Source of the DNA: Alistipes sp.
GTDB lineage: Bacteria > Bacteroidota > Bacteroidia > Bacteroidales > Rikenellaceae
Assembly (NCBI GenBank): GCA_017646625.1
Contig: JAGCMF010000035.1
Location: 1-62,789 of the forward strand
DNA length: 62,789 nt
Direction: 5' to 3'
Part shown: in pieces, positions 1 to 9,006 of the stretch
Position numbering within the stretch: the first letter of the stretch is position 1
How the letters are laid out: every line of letters begins with the position of its first letter
Notes under the pieces: model-generated
Database searches by the model: none
What the model was told of the DNA's origin: nothing
Seen by the model: the letters and a program-made list of their open reading frames with translations, nothing else
Made by a program: the position numbers and the translations under genes

Positions 1-311
1 AAGGAGACAAAGACAACGCATTACCATTTATGCCCTTTTATGACGTTTTATGCCCTTTGGTACCCAAGAATGAAAAAGGGCAGAAAGGTCAGAAAGGTCA
101 GAAAAGGTAGAGACAGCGAGAACACGCGGACAAGGAGGAAGAGAGAGAACACGCGGGCGAGGAGGAAGACAGAGAACATGCGGGCAAGGAGACAAAGACA
201 ACGCATTACCTTTTATGCCCTTTTATGACGCTTTATGCCCCTTGGTACCCGAGAATGAAAAAGGGCAGAAAGGTCAGAAAAGGTAGAGACAGCGAGAACA
301 CGCGGACGAGG
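1..311. repeat. Two direct copies of a ~180-bp purine-rich repeat
   Basis: The segment starting at 1 recurs at 186 with the same opening (aaggagacaaagacaacgc) and continues with few changes to about 311; the second copy lacks one 9-bp aaaggtcag unit. Each copy contains the words 'atgcccttttatgacg' and 'aagggcagaaaggtcag'. The block carries short open frames rich in Arg and Lys, but these follow from the repeats and have no protein character. It probably continues left of the window. Related words recur in the island at 11.4-11.6 kb. Confidence 0.85.
121..201. repeat. Three tandem 27-bp units inside the left-edge repeat
   Basis: The word aacacgcgg (or aacatgcgg) occurs at 121, 148 and 175, giving three imperfect 27-bp units of the type aacacgcggacaaggaggaa. 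Only one unit start is seen in the second large copy, so the unit number differs between copies, as expected for slippage. Confidence 0.7.
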
Positions 312-364
312 GGACAGACAGACTGCAGAGCAGTCAGCCACCGACACAACAGATGGAAAACAAA

Positions 365-390
365 AAAGGATAACCTTTCGATTATCCTTT
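365..390 (-). terminator. Intrinsic terminator of tRNA-Asp
   Basis: A perfect 9-bp stem (aaaggataa / ttatccttt) with an 8-nt loop is followed on the minus strand by a run of T. It begins 3 nt after the tRNA 3' end. Confidence 0.8.
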
Positions 391-393
391 CTG

Positions 394-467
394 CGGTGCG
401 TAGGGGACTCGAACCCCTGACCCCGTGCGTGACAGGCACGTATTCTAACCAGCTGAACTAACGCACC
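394..467 (-). tRNA. tRNA-Asp (anticodon GTC)
   Basis: On the minus strand the 7-bp acceptor stem pairs GGTGCGT with ACGCACC. The anticodon arm is CGTGC-CTGTCAC-GCACG, which places GTC as the anticodon. The T arm is GGGG-TTCGAGT-CCCC and the discriminator base is G, as usual for Asp tRNAs. The 3' CCA is not encoded and must be added afterwards. The gene stands alone, with a promoter at 517-547 and a terminator just downstream. Confidence 0.96.
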
Positions 468-516
468 AAGATTTTTTAGAACCTTGCAACCGAGTTGTTA
501 TCTCTTGATTGCGATG

Positions 517-547
517 CAAAGGTACTGCATTTTTTTTAATCTGCAAA
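517..547 (-). promoter_or_regulatory. Promoter of tRNA-Asp
   Basis: Minus strand: TTTG (544-547), 19 nt, TACCTTTG (517-524), a full match to the Bacteroidota -33/-7 pattern, about 50 bp before the tRNA. Confidence 0.8.
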
Positions 548-575
548 TTTTTTCACAACTTTTTTTCAAAAAAAA

Positions 576-1112
576 TTACACTTTTTTAAAGAAGGAAAAT
601 TGCACACTACCATAACTTCTTGTTTGCCAAAGGTTTGGATGACCCTCAAAATTCTTGTCTTTAGAGTGCTCAAATATCAAAATTCCATCCTCGGCAAGCA
701 TATTTTTCTCAAACACGAGATTCACGACCTCCTCGCTACCATCCAAATCGTAGGGCGCATCCGAGAAGATAAGATCAAACTGCTTGGTGCAGCTCTTCAA
801 ATAGAGGAATACATTTGCTCGAACAGCATAGAAATTCTCAAACTTGAGCTCGCGGGCAGTACTCTTGATGAAGTTATTATGCACAACATTTACCTCGACA
901 GATGTAACGCTACGTGCTCCACGCGATGCAAACTCATAACTTATAGACCCCGTACCAGAGAATAGGTCGAGAACGTCGAGCTCCTCGAAGTCAACAAGGT
1001 TAACAAGGACATTAAATAGATTCTCCTTGGCGAAGTCCGTAGTTGGACGTGCACGGAGGTTACGAGGTGGCACAATAGTGCGACCCTTATATTTTCCACT
1101 TATTATTCGCAT
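576..1112 (-). CDS. rsmD: 16S rRNA (guanine966-N2)-methyltransferase RsmD
   Basis: 178 residues, the usual size for RsmD, which uses S-adenosylmethionine to methylate G966 of 16S rRNA during 30S maturation. Seen: N-terminal MRIISGKYKGR, then the SAM-binding motif LDLFSGTGS at residues 49-57, and a catalytic-loop motif DAPY at 118-121 where most family members have DPPY. The gene is the last of a three-gene minus-strand group; its start overlaps the end of the DUF3822 gene by 10 bp, so the two are probably co-translated. The DUF3822-rsmD pairing is common in Bacteroidales. Confidence 0.93.
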   Translation of the reverse strand: MRIISGKYKGRTIVPPRNLRARPTTDFAKENLFNVLVNLVDFEELDVLDLFSGTGSISYEFASRGARSVTSVEVNVVHNNFIKSTARELKFENFYAVRANVFLYLKSCTKQFDLIFSDAPYDLDGSEEVVNLVFEKNMLAEDGILIFEHSKDKNFEGHPNLWQTRSYGSVQFSFFKKV

Positions 1113-1684
1113 ACTATACTCCTGAACATTGATCTACACACGCCCTTGAGACGCGACACATCACCCCTCGCGCGCGCGTACATATTATATATATCATACA
1201 CCCTATTCACCGACTCTAAATAGTAGAGGATATCTGCATCACCCTTCACCTCCATGGCCTCGGCAAAACGCAAGCCCGACCTATACACCGCAACATAGAG
1301 AGTATCGCCATACAACGACAGCACGCTACCCTCGACGGGGGGCTCTGCAACAAGCAAGGGTGAGGAGTAAGAGAGGCCACACACAAACTGTCGCGCCACA
1401 TGGTCATGACACTCCGAAGAGATGGCCATGACAGCAACTACGCCATTCACCTCTGTGCTACATACCACGGTCTCATCTATAGCTGGAGCAAGACCCACAG
1501 CACGAAGATGGCATGATGCATCTGAAGCATTAAGCATGGCAGCTGGCACAAGAGTGGTCTTATGTGTACACAGCTCGATAGTGACACCCTCGCGAGATGT
1601 CACGCCACAGGTATCGCGACTTGAAAAAGAGTGTCCACCCGACAGCAGACGGATGGACACCATATTTTTAGTGTGTTGAGTCAT
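1103..1684 (-). CDS. DUF3822 family protein
   Basis: 193 residues, resembling the Bacteroidota DUF3822 family, whose function is unknown to me. Known members have an actin/hexokinase-like fold tendency and sit beside rsmD, as here. The protein has no signal peptide or membrane segment and contains several Cys residues. It starts 2 bp after the upstream membrane-protein gene and overlaps rsmD by 10 bp, so it belongs to one transcription unit. A role connected with RsmD or ribosome maturation is inferred from position only. Confidence 0.75.
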   Translation of the reverse strand: MTQHTKNMVSIRLLSGGHSFSSRDTCGVTSREGVTIELCTHKTTLVPAAMLNASDASCHLRAVGLAPAIDETVVCSTEVNGVVAVMAISSECHDHVARQFVCGLSYSSPLLVAEPPVEGSVLSLYGDTLYVAVYRSGLRFAEAMEVKGDADILYYLESVNRVYDIYNMYARARGDVSRLKGVCRSMFRSIVCE

Positions 1685-1686
1685 AA

Positions 1687-2478
1687 CTACTCATTACCAC
1701 CCCAGTTGCCTGCCTCGTTAGTAGGCTCCTCAAGGCTACCAAATGTTACACCGAAGAACTCAAGATCCATAGGGATAGGATGAGACTCGCCAATCATATA
1801 CTTTGGCTCCTTTGTAACAGTCGCCTTAAGACCATCAGCCTTCATCTTCTTCATATCCTCGTTAGCCTCCGAGTGGTTGATGAAGTACTGGAAGCGGTCG
1901 TTAATCTCATTCCAGAACTCCTGGTTGTAGGTATCAGTATCGATAAACTTGATGAATGGAGCATGGCAACGGATGAGGTGAGTGTGGTAGCTACCAGCCT
2001 CGTATGTTGCAGTGTCGAGCTGGAACTCCTCGGTATTACCAGTGAATGGTATGTAACGGAGGTTGCGAATCTCCTCCTCGTTAAGACGGCATACGCCGAG
2101 GTGGTCATCGAAGATAGTATCGCGGGCAGCAACAGTAACTACACGTTCGTTCTTCCAATTCTTATCCTTACGCAACTCTGCAAGAATCTCTGCATTCTTC
2201 AAGTTGTTCTCATCGTAAATCTGGCTACGGTACTCCATTGTGCCGTTAAGTGCGAAGTCGATAAGGTCGTCCCAGTTAGTAGTGAACTTCTTGTCGGGGT
2301 TAGCATCACGATACGCCTGTACCAACTTGATGATGTACTCCTCCTTCTCGATGACAGCCTGACGACGGTCGTTGAAGTGCTGCTCAAACTGAATGGGTGT
2401 TGCAAGCATTGAGGCAATCCAGTAGATTAGGCCCACAACAGCAGCCAACAGTACTAAAGTAATCGCTGTTTTTTTCAT
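1687..2478 (-). CDS. Conserved hypothetical protein with one N-terminal membrane anchor
   Basis: 263 residues. Residues 4-27 form one hydrophobic segment (AITLVLLAAVVGLIYWIASM) followed by a soluble, charged domain with helical stretches, so it is probably an inner-membrane anchored periplasmic protein. It resembles a hypothetical family common in Bacteroidales that has an N-in, C-out anchor; I do not recognise a catalytic motif. It is the first gene of the rsmD group, separated by 2 bp from the DUF3822 gene. A possible -7 element (TATATTTG, 2517-2524, minus strand) lies upstream. The C-terminus is Gly/Asn rich (NWGGNE). Confidence 0.7.
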   Translation of the reverse strand: MKKTAITLVLLAAVVGLIYWIASMLATPIQFEQHFNDRRQAVIEKEEYIIKLVQAYRDANPDKKFTTNWDDLIDFALNGTMEYRSQIYDENNLKNAEILAELRKDKNWKNERVVTVAARDTIFDDHLGVCRLNEEEIRNLRYIPFTGNTEEFQLDTATYEAGSYHTHLIRCHAPFIKFIDTDTYNQEFWNEINDRFQYFINHSEANEDMKKMKADGLKATVTKEPKYMIGESHPIPMDLEFFGVTFGSLEEPTNEAGNWGGNE

Positions 2479-2539
2479 TTTAATTATTTTATTATTAAGT
2501 TTGTATCGTTATTTAACAAATATAAAATCACGAGGCGCC

Positions 2540-3955
2540 ATGCATAGCACACATATTTCGCATCAAATTTACGCAAAATTATCATTCGACGCAACTTTTA
2601 ACCAAAAAAAAATCATAGAAAAGTTATCAGAATGGCTTGCTGACGACGATTACAGGCGCATATTCCTACTCAATGGCTATGCCGGAACGGGTAAAACAAC
2701 AATAATAGCAGCATTCGTAGCAGCACTCAACGATTTGGGTATCAAAACTATACTCCTTGCACCCACAGGACGTGCCGCAAAGGTGCTATCGCACTACGCG
2801 CATAAGGATGCATATACAATACATAAGCGCATATATCGTGAACGTACATCGGGCGAATTTGAGTCTAAATTCTCTCTCGACTTCAACAAGGAGAAGGGTG
2901 CTGTGTTCATCGTAGACGAGGCATCTATGCTCTCGGCATCAGCAGCAGAGGGCGACATATTCGGCTCGGGAAACCTTCTTGATGACCTTGTGCAGTATGT
3001 ACGTAGCGGCAAGGAGTGCAGGCTGATGTTGGTGGGCGATGATGCACAGCTGCCACCCGTAGGTGACGACTACAGCCCAGCTCTCGACACCGCGACACTG
3101 ACACAATATGCAGATGTGGAGTATGCCACAATGGATGAGGTGGTAAGACAGACACAGGACTCGGGAATACTCTTCAATGCCACGATGATACGCTGCATGC
3201 TCGAGAATAGGATATTCGAGATTCCGCACTTCGACACATCATTCAAGGACTTCCAGAGTCTACAGGGTGGCGAGCTGATAGAGGCACTACAAGAGTGCTA
3301 CGACAGATATGGCAGAGATGAGACGATTGTCATAACACGTTCAAACAAGAGAGCCAACAGATTCAACGATGGCATACGCCGCTACAACCTATCTGCCGAG
3401 GAGGAGATTGAGAGTGGCGACATGCTGATGGTCGTTAAGAACAACTACCACTACGCAGAACGTGACGAACACTCCCCCATGTCATTCGTGGCTAACGGCG
3501 ACGTGGTACGCCTGAAGCGCATACGCCGCTTTGAGGAGTTTTACGGCTTTAGATTCATAGATGCTGTGCTTGAGTTCCCCGACTACGACGACTACACCAT
3601 GGATGTAAAGGTGATGCTCGACACCCTCGCCTCGGAGTCGCCATCACTCACACGCGACCAGAGCCGCGCACTCTTCTACGAGGTGGAGAAGGACTACGAA
3701 GATATTAAGTCGAAGGCAAAGCGTTACCGTGCCATACGCGAGAACCCCCATTTCAACGCCATGCAGGTGAAGTTTGCCTATGCCGTGACATGCCACAAGG
3801 CACAGGGCGGACAGTGGAAGGCGGTATTTATAGACCGTTGTCTCTTTGGCGATGAGGAGATGTCGAAGGATATGTTACGCTGGCTATACACCGCCATAAC
3901 ACGTGCCACAGACCGCCTATATCTGGTCAACTTCGACGATAGATTCTTCGAATAA
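2540..3955 (+). CDS. RecD-like ATP-dependent DNA helicase (AAA family, UvrD_C_2 end)
   Basis: 471 residues from the ATG at 2540. The frame opens upstream at a TTG (2501), but the ATG gives a normal N-terminus. Superfamily 1 helicase: Walker A GYAGTGKTT at about residues 46-54, Walker B VDEASML near 137, VGDDAQLPPV, and a C-terminal motif CHKAQGGQW followed by TAITRATDRLYL, which is the UvrD_C_2 end shared with RecD2 and Pif1/Dda types. It probably unwinds DNA in repair or recombination. There is no RecB or RecC neighbour, so it is not a RecBCD subunit. It is followed by mutS with its own promoter. Confidence 0.88.
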   Translation: MHSTHISHQIYAKLSFDATFNQKKIIEKLSEWLADDDYRRIFLLNGYAGTGKTTIIAAFVAALNDLGIKTILLAPTGRAAKVLSHYAHKDAYTIHKRIYRERTSGEFESKFSLDFNKEKGAVFIVDEASMLSASAAEGDIFGSGNLLDDLVQYVRSGKECRLMLVGDDAQLPPVGDDYSPALDTATLTQYADVEYATMDEVVRQTQDSGILFNATMIRCMLENRIFEIPHFDTSFKDFQSLQGGELIEALQECYDRYGRDETIVITRSNKRANRFNDGIRRYNLSAEEEIESGDMLMVVKNNYHYAERDEHSPMSFVANGDVVRLKRIRRFEEFYGFRFIDAVLEFPDYDDYTMDVKVMLDTLASESPSLTRDQSRALFYEVEKDYEDIKSKAKRYRAIRENPHFNAMQVKFAYAVTCHKAQGGQWKAVFIDRCLFGDEEMSKDMLRWLYTAITRATDRLYLVNFDDRFFE

Positions 3956-3957
3956 AT

Positions 3958-3988
3958 TTTGAATTCTCATTTGCAATGCGTACCTTTG
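3958..3988 (+). promoter_or_regulatory. Promoter of mutS
   Basis: TTTG (3958-3961), 19 nt, TACCTTTG (3981-3988); transcription would start near 3995, about 16 bp before the ATG. The -33 element touches the stop of the helicase gene. Confidence 0.8.
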
Positions 3989-4010
3989 CAAGGATATAGA
4001 TATATGTATA

Positions 4011-6710
4011 ATGAGCCCAAGAGTAAAAAAGGATAATAGCGCCGACAGCGAGAAGACTACAAAGGAGAAAAAGTATGTGGAGACGCCACTGATGAAGCAG
4101 TATTACAACATCAAGGCGATACACCCCGATGCCATACTCCTATTCCGTGTTGGTGACTTCTACGAGACATTCGGTGAGGATGCTATAAAGGCCAGCAGCA
4201 TACTCGGCATAACACTCACACGCCGTGCTAATGGCGCAGCGTCGTATGTCGAGCTTGCGGGATTCCCCTATCATGCCCTCGACACATATATGCCCAAGTT
4301 GGTACGCGCGGGCGAACGTGTGGCCATATGCGAGCAACTCGAAGACCCAAAGATGGTGAAGGGTCTTGTTAAGCGTGGCGTAGTGGAGATGGTGACACCA
4401 GGCATCGTCATGGGCGAGAATCTCGTTGCGGGCAAGGAAAACACATTCCTCTCTTCAATATTCTTTGGCAAGAGCACCACAGGCATCGCCTTCCTCGACC
4501 TATCAACAGGCGAGTTCTATGTCGCCGAGGGTGACGACATATATGTAGATAAGCTCATATCGAATCTACAACCCAAGGAGATTGTTTTTCAGCGTGGCTA
4601 TGAGGAACGCTTCAACGACTCCTTTGGCAGCAAACACTATACATACCGTCTGGATGAGTGGGTGTTCAGCGAGAGTGTTAACCGTGATAAGCTATGCAGA
4701 CAGCTCGGCGTGCAGTCACTCAAGGGCTTTGGCATAGAGACCATGACTGCGGGTATCTCGGCAGCAGGAGCAATACTCTACTACCTCGAGTTCACCGAGC
4801 ATCACAACACAGCACACATATCATCCATACAGCGCATAGACCGCAACGACGCAGTCTGGATTGACCGTTTCACAATACGCAACCTCGAGCTCTTCGCCTC
4901 GAACAGCACGACAGCACGTTGCAGCTTCACCGATACCATAGACCGCACGCTTACACCCATGGGTGGCAGACAGCTACGCCGCTGGGTGGCAATGCCGCTA
5001 CTCGATATAGATAAGATATCGCGTAGGCAGGATGTGGTGGAGAAGATTGTCACGGAGCACGACTTTGCCGAGACGCTACGCGAGCAGATATCGCAGATTG
5101 GCGACCTGGAACGCATAGCCTCGCGCATAGCCACAGAACGTGTAACACCACGTGAGCTTGTGCAGTTGAAGCTATCACTCGGCGCCATTGAGATTATAGG
5201 CGCACTCCTCGAGTCAACAGATAGCGACGCCTTGCACGCCGTAGCCGCAGCCATAGACCCACTGGTAGAGGTACGTAAGAGACTTGAGACGGATATATAC
5301 CCCGACCCGGAGAGTAACCAGATACAGAGGGGTGGCATCATAGCCTCGGGCGTAAATGCCGAGCTTGACGACCTACGCCGCATAGCCCTTCATGGCAAAG
5401 ACTTCTTGCAGCAGCTACAGGAACGTGAGAGCATAGCAACAGGCATACCTTCACTCAAGGTGGCCTTCAACAACGTCTTCGGCTACTACATAGAGGTGCG
5501 CAACACGCACAAGGATAAGGTTCCAGAGTCGTGGATACGCAAGCAGACACTCACAGGTGCTGAACGATATATCACCGCCGAACTCAAGGAGTATGAGCAG
5601 AAGATTATGGGTGCCGAGGCACGCATCCTTGAGATTGAGGCACATATATATGCCGAGATTGTGGCCTTCGTAGCGCGTCACCTTGCAGCACTGCAACGCG
5701 ATGCACGTGCCATTGCCGAGCTCGACTGCCTGCAGTCCATGGCACGCATAGCACATGAGCGCAAGTACGTAAGACCCACCGTCGACGACTCAACAATCAT
5801 CGACATACGCCAGGGCCGACACCCTGTCATCGAGACACTCATGCCCGTGGGTGAGGAGTATATACCCAACGATGTGCGCCTCGACAATGACGACCAGCAG
5901 ATAATAGTTATCACCGGCCCTAACATGTCGGGTAAGTCGGCGATATTACGCCAGACAGCACTCATAGTGCTCATGGCGCAGATAGGCTCATTCGTGCCAG
6001 CACGCGAGGCCCGCATAGGCCTTGTGGATAAGATATTTACACGCGTTGGCGCCTCCGACAACATTGCCGAGGGCGAGTCAACATTCATGGTTGAGATGCT
6101 GGAGTCGGCAAGCATCCTTAATAACATCTCGGAACGCAGCCTTGTGCTGCTGGATGAGATTGGTCGTGGCACAAGCACCTACGATGGCATATCTATAGCA
6201 TGGGCCATGGTAGAGTACCTACACAACAATGCACAGGGTGCCGCCAAGACACTCTTCGCGACACACTACCACGAGCTCAACGAGTTGGAGAATATGCTTC
6301 CACGTGTCAAGAACTACCATGTTACAGTCAAGGAGGTAGAGAAGACCATCGTCTTCCTACGTAAGCTCGTGCGCGGTGGTACGGAGCACTCGTTCGGTAT
6401 ACACGTTGCCCGCATGGCCGGCATGCCACGTTCGGTGGTCACACGTGCCGAGGCTATACTCACAAACCTTGAGAAGGTATATGGCGCAGGCGAGATTGTG
6501 CCATCAGGAGCCATCAAGAGCCGTGGTAAACGACGTGTAGCGGAGTCGGCATTGGAGACAAAAGACAATATACAACTATCTATGTTCCAACTCGATGACC
6601 CTGTTCTCATTGCCATACGCGACAAGATAAAAGACCTCGACATAGACTCACTCACACCCCTCGAGGCACTCAACAAACTTAACGACATCAAGCGCATAGC
6701 AGGAATATAG
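4011..6710 (+). CDS. mutS: DNA mismatch repair protein MutS
   Basis: 899 residues, typical of MutS1. It binds mismatches and small loops and recruits MutL using ATP. Seen: mismatch-reading Phe-X-Glu as F50-Y51-E52 in RVGDFYETFGEDA, connector and lever domains, a clamp region, then the ABC-type ATPase with Walker A GPNMSGKS at 636-643, Walker B VLLDEIGRGTSTYDG, and FATHYHEL. The N-terminal 25 residues are Lys-rich and additional to the E. coli type. The next gene begins 2 bp after the stop. Confidence 0.98.
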   Translation: MSPRVKKDNSADSEKTTKEKKYVETPLMKQYYNIKAIHPDAILLFRVGDFYETFGEDAIKASSILGITLTRRANGAASYVELAGFPYHALDTYMPKLVRAGERVAICEQLEDPKMVKGLVKRGVVEMVTPGIVMGENLVAGKENTFLSSIFFGKSTTGIAFLDLSTGEFYVAEGDDIYVDKLISNLQPKEIVFQRGYEERFNDSFGSKHYTYRLDEWVFSESVNRDKLCRQLGVQSLKGFGIETMTAGISAAGAILYYLEFTEHHNTAHISSIQRIDRNDAVWIDRFTIRNLELFASNSTTARCSFTDTIDRTLTPMGGRQLRRWVAMPLLDIDKISRRQDVVEKIVTEHDFAETLREQISQIGDLERIASRIATERVTPRELVQLKLSLGAIEIIGALLESTDSDALHAVAAAIDPLVEVRKRLETDIYPDPESNQIQRGGIIASGVNAELDDLRRIALHGKDFLQQLQERESIATGIPSLKVAFNNVFGYYIEVRNTHKDKVPESWIRKQTLTGAERYITAELKEYEQKIMGAEARILEIEAHIYAEIVAFVARHLAALQRDARAIAELDCLQSMARIAHERKYVRPTVDDSTIIDIRQGRHPVIETLMPVGEEYIPNDVRLDNDDQQIIVITGPNMSGKSAILRQTALIVLMAQIGSFVPAREARIGLVDKIFTRVGASDNIAEGESTFMVEMLESASILNNISERSLVLLDEIGRGTSTYDGISIAWAMVEYLHNNAQGAAKTLFATHYHELNELENMLPRVKNYHVTVKEVEKTIVFLRKLVRGGTEHSFGIHVARMAGMPRSVVTRAEAILTNLEKVYGAGEIVPSGAIKSRGKRRVAESALETKDNIQLSMFQLDDPVLIAIRDKIKDLDIDSLTPLEALNKLNDIKRIAGI

Positions 6711-6711
6711 G

Positions 6712-7437
6712 ATGACAACACAGGAGCAGTACATAGCACGACTTAAGGAGTTAGTCGAGGCACGTTACGGCAGTAGCATAACGACACAGGAGGAGTGTGA
6801 TGCTCTTGCTGCAGCGGTGACGGAGGCTACAGGCGTGAAGTTCGATGGCAGAGCATACGCCCCACTCTTCCTATCATCAAGCCGAGGCATGGCACCACGC
6901 CCCGTGATACTCTCCGCCCTGGCACGATATATAGGCATGGGCAGCTGGAGTGACTTCTGTGCATCGCGCAATGTCCTACCCGCTGACGACACCGACATAA
7001 TACCCGTCACACGCCCTTGGGGTGTGGTGATACTAACCTGCATAGCCATCATCGTGGTGATAACCGCAGCTATACTGCTACTGCGCAGCAGCAACGAGAC
7101 TATAGAACGTAGACAGCACCACATCGTGGCGGTGGTATCGTCAATCGAGGAGCAGTGGGTTGCTATAACCACCGAGGAGTGCAACGCCATACGTGCATAC
7201 AATAGTAGTGATGACTATGAGAGCATCATAGCCACCTTCATAGCCCAGCACAACAGCACAACAAGGGAGGATATAGCCACCGACCTACGCACAGCCTTTG
7301 CCACAGAGGGCATTGAGGTAAGCAGCATAGAGCTCGACACGGCCACAGAGGAGATAGCCGCGCGCTGCAGTGCGCTGCGCAACATATTGAGCTACGAGCT
7401 ACAGATTGCCGAGGAGGCTACTACAACAGAGCTTTAA
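6712..7437 (+). CDS. Membrane protein with HTH-like N-terminal domain, cotranscribed with mutS
   Basis: 241 residues. Residues 1-88 end in PRPVILSALARYIGMGSW, matching a pattern frequent in Bacteroidota proteins (PR..TL..LA.Y.G..SW.DF) that often stands at the start of putative DNA-binding or signalling proteins. Residues 103-125 (WGVVILTCIAIIVVITAAIL) form one membrane segment, followed by an acidic helical region presumably outside the inner membrane. It begins 2 bp after mutS, so co-transcription is likely. Its last 17 bp overlap the 3' end of the convergent aldehyde dehydrogenase gene. Function unknown; a membrane-tethered regulator is a possibility only. Confidence 0.7.
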   Translation: MTTQEQYIARLKELVEARYGSSITTQEECDALAAAVTEATGVKFDGRAYAPLFLSSSRGMAPRPVILSALARYIGMGSWSDFCASRNVLPADDTDIIPVTRPWGVVILTCIAIIVVITAAILLLRSSNETIERRQHHIVAVVSSIEEQWVAITTEECNAIRAYNSSDDYESIIATFIAQHNSTTREDIATDLRTAFATEGIEVSSIELDTATEEIAARCSALRNILSYELQIAEEATTTEL

Positions 7438-8800
7438 TCCACCTAAATAGTATATAGGGCATATACCTGAATGGCACGTCGATGGTCGTTGGCGTGGTGA
7501 CCACACCACGGCAGTGCGAGAAGGCGTATAGCGACTCACGGCCGTGATAGCGTCCCATGCCCGAGTTACCCACACCACCAAAGGGTAGGTGTTCGTTTGC
7601 CACATGCATGATGGCATCGTTGATGCAGGCACCACCCGATGAGGTGAGGCGCAGCAGGCGCCGTGCAACAGCACGTTTAGCAAAGATATATAGTGCCAGT
7701 GGCTTCTCCCTATCGAGGATGAAGTCGACAGCCTCATCAACACTATCTATGGTTATCATCGGCAACACAGGCCCGAATATCTCACTCTGCATGACGGCAC
7801 TATCGGGCGAGACATCATCGAGCAACGTGGGTTCTATATATCGCTGTGAGGCATCTGTGCCACCTCCCGACACTACCCTTCCATCACTCAAGTATCCCGC
7901 AACACGCCTATAGGCTCTATCCGAGACCATGCGCACATAGTGACTGCTCTGTGCCACATCCTCGCCATGCATCGCACGTACCGACTCTCGCCATGCCTCT
8001 ATAAACCTCTGCTTCACATCGCGGTGTATGAGTAGGTAGTCGGGAGCTACGCATGTCTGACCAGCATTGAGTGTCTTTGCCCACGCAAGACGTCGTGCCG
8101 CAACTTCTATGTCGGCATCCCTATCGACAATCACAGGACTCTTACCTCCGAGCTCCAGGATAACGGGCGTCAGGTGCTCCGCAGCACTACGCATGACCAC
8201 ACGTCCCAACTCGGGCGAGCCAGTGAAGAATATAATATCGAAGCGCTGCTCGAGGAGTGCGCTGTTGACCTCCCTGTTACCCTGCACCACGGCCACATAC
8301 TCCTCGGGGAATACCTCTGCTATGAGCTTGGCAAGCACTGCCGAGACATGAGGTGTGTAGGGCGAGGGCTTAAGCACGGCTGTGCAGCCAGCAGCTATGG
8401 CACCAATAAGAGGGTTGAGAAGCAACTGCACAGGGTAGTTCCATGGTGCGATGATAAGGGCTGTGCCGAGAGGCTCCACCACAACCTTGCTACGCGATGG
8501 CATAAGCTTCATTGGCGTGCGTCGTCGCTGCGGCGCCACCCAACGCTTAAGGTTACGAAGGAAGCTATCTATCTCACCATATAGGATGCTCATCTCCGTT
8601 AGGTACGCCTCTTCGTATGACTTATGCAGGTCGACGTATAACGCCTCCATAATCTCGCCCTCATGGCTCTTGAGTGCACGACGAAGTGTGCGGAGTGCTT
8701 CGAGACGATACTCCACGTCGAGTGTTGCGTGGCTACGGAAGTGTCGTCGCTGCGCCTCTACTATCGCCTTGATATCTGCTATGGGTCTATTCTCTACCAT
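7421..8800 (-). CDS. NAD(P)-dependent aldehyde dehydrogenase, class 3 type
   Basis: 459 residues, the length of the short class 3 aldehyde dehydrogenases (fatty or aromatic aldehyde type). It oxidises aldehydes to acids with NAD(P). Seen: PWNYP at 119-123 with Asn121, FTGSPELG at 192-199, the general base Glu216 in ILELGGKSP and the nucleophile Cys250 in NAGQTCVAPDYL. No signal peptide, so it is cytoplasmic. The C-terminus ends in FRWIKALL. The gene ends inside the last codons of the convergent mutS-linked gene. The substrate cannot be told from the sequence. Confidence 0.93.
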   Translation of the reverse strand: MVENRPIADIKAIVEAQRRHFRSHATLDVEYRLEALRTLRRALKSHEGEIMEALYVDLHKSYEEAYLTEMSILYGEIDSFLRNLKRWVAPQRRRTPMKLMPSRSKVVVEPLGTALIIAPWNYPVQLLLNPLIGAIAAGCTAVLKPSPYTPHVSAVLAKLIAEVFPEEYVAVVQGNREVNSALLEQRFDIIFFTGSPELGRVVMRSAAEHLTPVILELGGKSPVIVDRDADIEVAARRLAWAKTLNAGQTCVAPDYLLIHRDVKQRFIEAWRESVRAMHGEDVAQSSHYVRMVSDRAYRRVAGYLSDGRVVSGGGTDASQRYIEPTLLDDVSPDSAVMQSEIFGPVLPMITIDSVDEAVDFILDREKPLALYIFAKRAVARRLLRLTSSGGACINDAIMHVANEHLPFGGVGNSGMGRYHGRESLYAFSHCRGVVTTPTTIDVPFRYMPYILFRWIKALL

Positions 8801-8880
8801 CGCTGTATTCTCTTATATGGCTATATACAACTATGAAGCCGACAAGCGACTTCATAGTATTTATTATAGTGTGTAGTATT

Positions 8881-9006
8881 AAATTTATTGTCAGAAGTGG
8901 TGAGATGTGGTAGTGGGTCGCAGTCTAACAAAGCGCAGCATACTAAACGTATGTGAGCATTTGGGAGACAAGCCCAATGCCGCAGATTGCCACTTATCAC
9001 ATTAAA
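8881..9006. repeat. Palindromic element copy 1 (divergent)
   Basis: An imperfect inverted repeat of about 125 bp directly after the cysteine desulfidase stop. Core words are gcagtctaacaaagcgcagc, then tactaaacgtatgtgagcat, then acaagccc. Arms pair roughly: aattta / taaatt at the ends and tagtgggtcgcagtct against agacaagcccaatgcc nearer the core. It is the most divergent of the four copies (see 11865, 41812, 55061). It may serve as the 3' structure of the upstream gene. Confidence 0.6.

Noticed and set aside
40-461. Arg/Lys-rich open frames at the left edge
   Set aside because: They follow the tandem repeat units and run across the tRNA-Asp gene; no start signal or protein character.
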